From the NCBI GenBank assembly GCA_020629335.1, contig JAHDDN010000096.1:3363-8926 (forward strand): a stretch of 5,564 nt of DNA, given 5' to 3'. Position numbers and translations under genes: made by a program. Position 1 is the stretch's first letter; each line of letters opens with the position of its first letter. Positions 2,802 through 5,564 of this stretch are shown here, piece by piece. The DNA is from Chitinophagales bacterium. Its GTDB lineage: Bacteria > Bacteroidota > Bacteroidia > Chitinophagales > UBA2359. The notes under the pieces were generated by a model. It searched no databases and was not told where the DNA came from. It saw only the letters and a program-made list of their open reading frames with translations.

Positions 2802-5564
2802 CTAGAAGGTGTCTATATCTGTTGGTCTGATGACAGCCAACCATTTGATGGTTTTATCGAGGCCTAATTGGGGGGCTTCGATATGGATTAGATAGACTCC
2901 ACCAGCGATTGCGAGGCCGTTATCATTTTTGAGATCCCATTCGGCGAAGTTGATGAGTTCTTTTCCTACTTCTGCTCCATAGGCCGTGCTTCCGATTATA
3001 GCCGCATTATCTATTGCTATATTTTTGACCAAGGTGCCATCTAAACTGAATATTCGGATGTTGCATATATCTGGTAAATTGGTAATTCGGATGCGATTGT
3101 CTAATTGATTCCTTTCATAATCAGAATAGGCATAATATGGATTGGGGACTGCACGAATATCGTCTAAGGCATTTTCAGCGATTTCTGAAACGCCAATTTG
3201 TGCAGCTAAGTCCTTGAAATTGAACCGATAATGAAGCGGCTCTCCTGTAGGCGTTTCTCTGTAAGGAGTAGCCATGTGGATTAGAATTTCGGCTCCTGAA
3301 GGTATTAAACCATTTTCCATCTCAATCATTTCACTCCCTTGTTCTAGTATTGTCGTGGCCACATATATTGCGGTGTTATAGATTTCTGAAGGGATGGCAT
3401 CGACTATGGCTTGTGCTTCTTGAGCGCCATTATTATCCCCATTGGCTGCTAATTCAATGGCTTCTTCTTGCTTCCTTAATCGTAAGTTGAAGGCTTCGTG
3501 TATGGCTGTGCCGTTATCATATTGGGTACTCATGATGTAGACATAATGCTCTCCGCCAAACTTTAAGCCATTGGGAAATTGACCTTGGAATAATACATCT
3601 GTTGGGTTCCAAATCATATCTAAACCATTTTGATTATTAGTGGAATTTTCGCCGAACATCATATTTAGTCGCTCTCCTGTTTCTAAGTTGATGGCATAAC
3701 CTGGGAACCATGAACGACCTATTTCATTTTCGTTATAGGAGCCATCTTTATTGAGTGATGGGTGGATACGCATGGTACTTGAAGCAGCTCTGCCTTGATT
3801 TATTTCGGCTGCTTTGCCTTGTTCTACTACGACGCATTGGGTCCATAAGTCTTGATCTTGGGTCAAGACTACTTTTACACTGGCTAAGTTATTAAGCGTA
3901 TTAGTGGGCAATTGATATTCAGGACCACAGGAATTGCAGCCAGGACTCACTCCTAAATAGCTTCCTCGTACTTTTGCTGCTAGACAGAAAGGCGCTATGA
4001 TTCCATCGAGTATTGTTTCGTAATGTTCATTATCGTCATAGTATTCGTAATCCACAAAAGCTAGATCTTGCTCCCAAGATGAGTCCGTACCTGACCTTAT
4101 CCAGTTGAATACGCTTTCTCCTTCTTCATCTGAGATGCCTGTTAACCATCTATCTTGGCTGTTTTCAAACTCAATTTCTGCGTTTAGGAATGCATTTGCT
4201 AATTGAGGACTTAGTGCTTGTTTTAGGTTAATGGTAAAGCCTAATGATATTGCTTCACCATCAAGGGTCCAGCCTTCAATCATTATTTCATTCTCTCTGA
4301 CCATATTGTATTCATTGGCGACATAGATATTGCCATTGGAATCACTTAAGGTCCAGGTGGAGAATGGGGTAATTAAGCCGACTGGTGCATCATCAAGGTA
4401 GACTCCCTCATCATTTTCTAAGACATTGATGGTTACTGTTTCTCCTTTAGCAGTACTTGCTTGGTCATCTATTGCATTCGGGCCATCTGTTGCAATATTT
4501 ACCCAGACAGTTCCTTCAATTGCTCGTTCACTATCTAAGTAATACTTAACTCTATCGTAGCCTTTATAGGCTGTTTTGGGATTATAGTTAATGCTATTCC
4601 CATCTTCATTAATTAGGATTTCGTCTGCATTTGATGCTAGTAGACTTTCTAAATCAATATCGATTATTTCTACCCCATTGGGAAGGTCATTCTTGGTTAA
4701 ATCTAGATCGATATTAAAATTAGGGTTGTTTGAAGCTTCTATTTTATAGGTATCATCTGCTGCAAAAGTAAGCTCGCCTAGCTCGCCTACTTGAATGACC
4801 ACATTGGCTATATCGGTTGCGCCATATTGATCTGATATGGTATAGGTAAATTGAGCGACTCCTTCAAAGTCAGGTTTGGGTTCAAAGCTTAGTGTTAGGT
4901 CATCATTGATGGTGACCCAACCGTGTTCTACTTCTGTAGGGGTATTTTTAGGCATCCCGAATAGGCTGTTATTATTTATGTTTGCCTCTCCAATATGTGC
5001 AAATACGCTATTATAAATTTTGAGATCAAATGTTTCTGAAGGGATTAGTAAGGGGTCATATACCTTTACACTTACTGGGCCTTTAGGTTCTGAGCCGCCT
5101 AGGTAAACAGGTGTTTCCGCATAATTATTTGCTAAAATTTCTGCTTCGGTTTCTGGAGTTAATGCTATTATATTTCCGCCACTTCCTGTACCGCTTAATT
5201 GAATAATTTCTGGTCCTTCCCCGTATGTTGAATTTACTTGTATTCCACCCAACTGGGATTCTACTTTATGGGGGATGCCGACATATTTATCGATCCGATT
5301 TCTACCTGATAAATAAGGAGTTTGTTGACCACCTGCTTGCGGATTAGCTGGGTCAAAAGCTTGGAATTCATTATAGGCATAGGCTACTGCTGAGAAGTAG
5401 TATTTTTTATTATTTATCAAGCGTTTATCGCCTGTAGCAAATTGATCTTCTGTTATTTGGAAGCTGTGTTTAATACCGCTATCCGTACCATTGACTTTTA
5501 ATACTGGGATACTTTCTCCGAATGTTAAATCTGATTCATAATTAATAACTCTGGTGACTCCATC
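2802..5564 (-). CDS. Giant T9SS-type secreted/surface protein, C-terminal part (5' truncated)
   Basis: The frame runs from the window edge to a TAG at 2804-2802, giving 920 visible residues; the TTG at 5420-5418 is internal, since the 48 upstream codons are open and continue the same domain. Residues about 1-70 look like the end of an FN3-type domain (LINNKKYYFSAVAYAYNEF). Residues about 160-259 are a tandem-95/cadherin-like module (FTYTISDQYGATD), 268-358 a second (AADDTYKI... to YDRVKYYLD), and a third starts at 361 (PNAIDDQ, TINVLENDEG). A long unassigned central region follows, with CNSCGPEY near 543-550 as a possible disulfide. Residues about 800-920 form a C-terminal beta-sandwich (VPNPYYAYSDYE, NLPDICNIRIFSLDGTLVKN, WDLKNDNGLAIAGGVYLIHI) like T9SS sorting domains, so outer-membrane export is expected. 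The extreme C-terminus (IKWLAVIRPTDIDTF) differs from the commonest short Lys-ending tail. No enzymatic motif is seen; an adhesin or structural role is inference. Confidence 0.85.
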   Translation of the reverse strand, partial: DGVTRVINYESDLTFGESIPVLKVNGTDSGIKHSFQITEDQFATGDKRLINNKKYYFSAVAYAYNEFQAFDPANPQAGGQQTPYLSGRNRIDKYVGIPHKVESQLGGIQVNSTYGEGPEIIQLSGTGSGGNIIALTPETEAEILANNYAETPVYLGGSEPKGPVSVKVYDPLLIPSETFDLKIYNSVFAHIGEANINNNSLFGMPKNTPTEVEHGWVTINDDLTLSFEPKPDFEGVAQFTYTISDQYGATDIANVVIQVGELGELTFAADDTYKIEASNNPNFNIDLDLTKNDLPNGVEIIDIDLESLLASNADEILINEDGNSINYNPKTAYKGYDRVKYYLDSERAIEGTVWVNIATDGPNAIDDQASTAKGETVTINVLENDEGVYLDDAPVGLITPFSTWTLSDSNGNIYVANEYNMVRENEIMIEGWTLDGEAISLGFTINLKQALSPQLANAFLNAEIEFENSQDRWLTGISDEEGESVFNWIRSGTDSSWEQDLAFVDYEYYDDNEHYETILDGIIAPFCLAAKVRGSYLGVSPGCNSCGPEYQLPTNTLNNLASVKVVLTQDQDLWTQCVVVEQGKAAEINQGRAASSTMRIHPSLNKDGSYNENEIGRSWFPGYAINLETGERLNMMFGENSTNNQNGLDMIWNPTDVLFQGQFPNGLKFGGEHYVYIMSTQYDNGTAIHEAFNLRLRKQEEAIELAANGDNNGAQEAQAIVDAIPSEIYNTAIYVATTILEQGSEMIEMENGLIPSGAEILIHMATPYRETPTGEPLHYRFNFKDLAAQIGVSEIAENALDDIRAVPNPYYAYSDYERNQLDNRIRITNLPDICNIRIFSLDGTLVKNIAIDNAAIIGSTAYGAEVGKELINFAEWDLKNDNGLAIAGGVYLIHIEAPQLGLDKTIKWLAVIRPTDIDTF

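Noticed and set aside
5418..5420. TTG as the start of the surface-protein gene
   Set aside because: The 48 codons upstream to the window edge are open and read as the same FN3-like domain, and no signal peptide follows this codon.

Overview
The window looks like a chromosomal segment of a Bacteroidota bacterium, most likely the Saprospiria/Saprospiraceae side of that phylum. The main evidence is a very long exported protein with cadherin-like/FN3-like modules and a C-terminal block of the type IX secretion (T9SS) sorting kind. Supporting evidence is a greA gene followed on the same strand by a HIT-family gene (a common Bacteroidota pairing), AT-rich start regions without Shine-Dalgarno boxes, and gaps filled with palindromic and tandem repeats. 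The genus assignment is inference.

Layout: (1) 2-823, plus strand: the 3' end of a tetratricopeptide-type repeat protein whose N-terminus lies outside the window; its first two visible 33-residue repeats are a near-perfect 99-bp DNA duplication. (2) 824-1186: gap between convergent genes, holding a strong hairpin followed by nine T, then a 41-bp tandem repeat of about 3.4 copies. (3) 1187-1579, minus: a complete HIT-family (histidine triad) protein. (4) 1580-1878: a 299-bp repeat-packed gap with a GC-rich hairpin element, a branched 72-bp element and a perfect 66-bp palindrome with no spacer. (5) 1879-2355, minus: a complete greA. (6) 2356-2801: a 446-bp gap with a ~170-bp imperfect foldback immediately followed by a 58-bp hairpin that contains a minus-strand terminator. 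(7) 2802-5564, minus: the C-terminal 920 codons of a giant T9SS-type surface/secreted protein, truncated by the window edge; its reading frame is open to the last base.

Functionally, greA (rescue of backtracked RNA polymerase) and the HIT protein (nucleotide phosphoramidase/hydrolase class) are housekeeping genes that may once have been a tight pair and are now separated by repeats. The repeat protein and the surface protein appear unrelated to them. No tRNA, rRNA, CRISPR, transposase or complete new gene system is visible. The most unusual content is the dense intergenic repeat architecture, especially the perfect 66-bp palindrome, the 41-bp tandem array and the long foldback upstream of greA.
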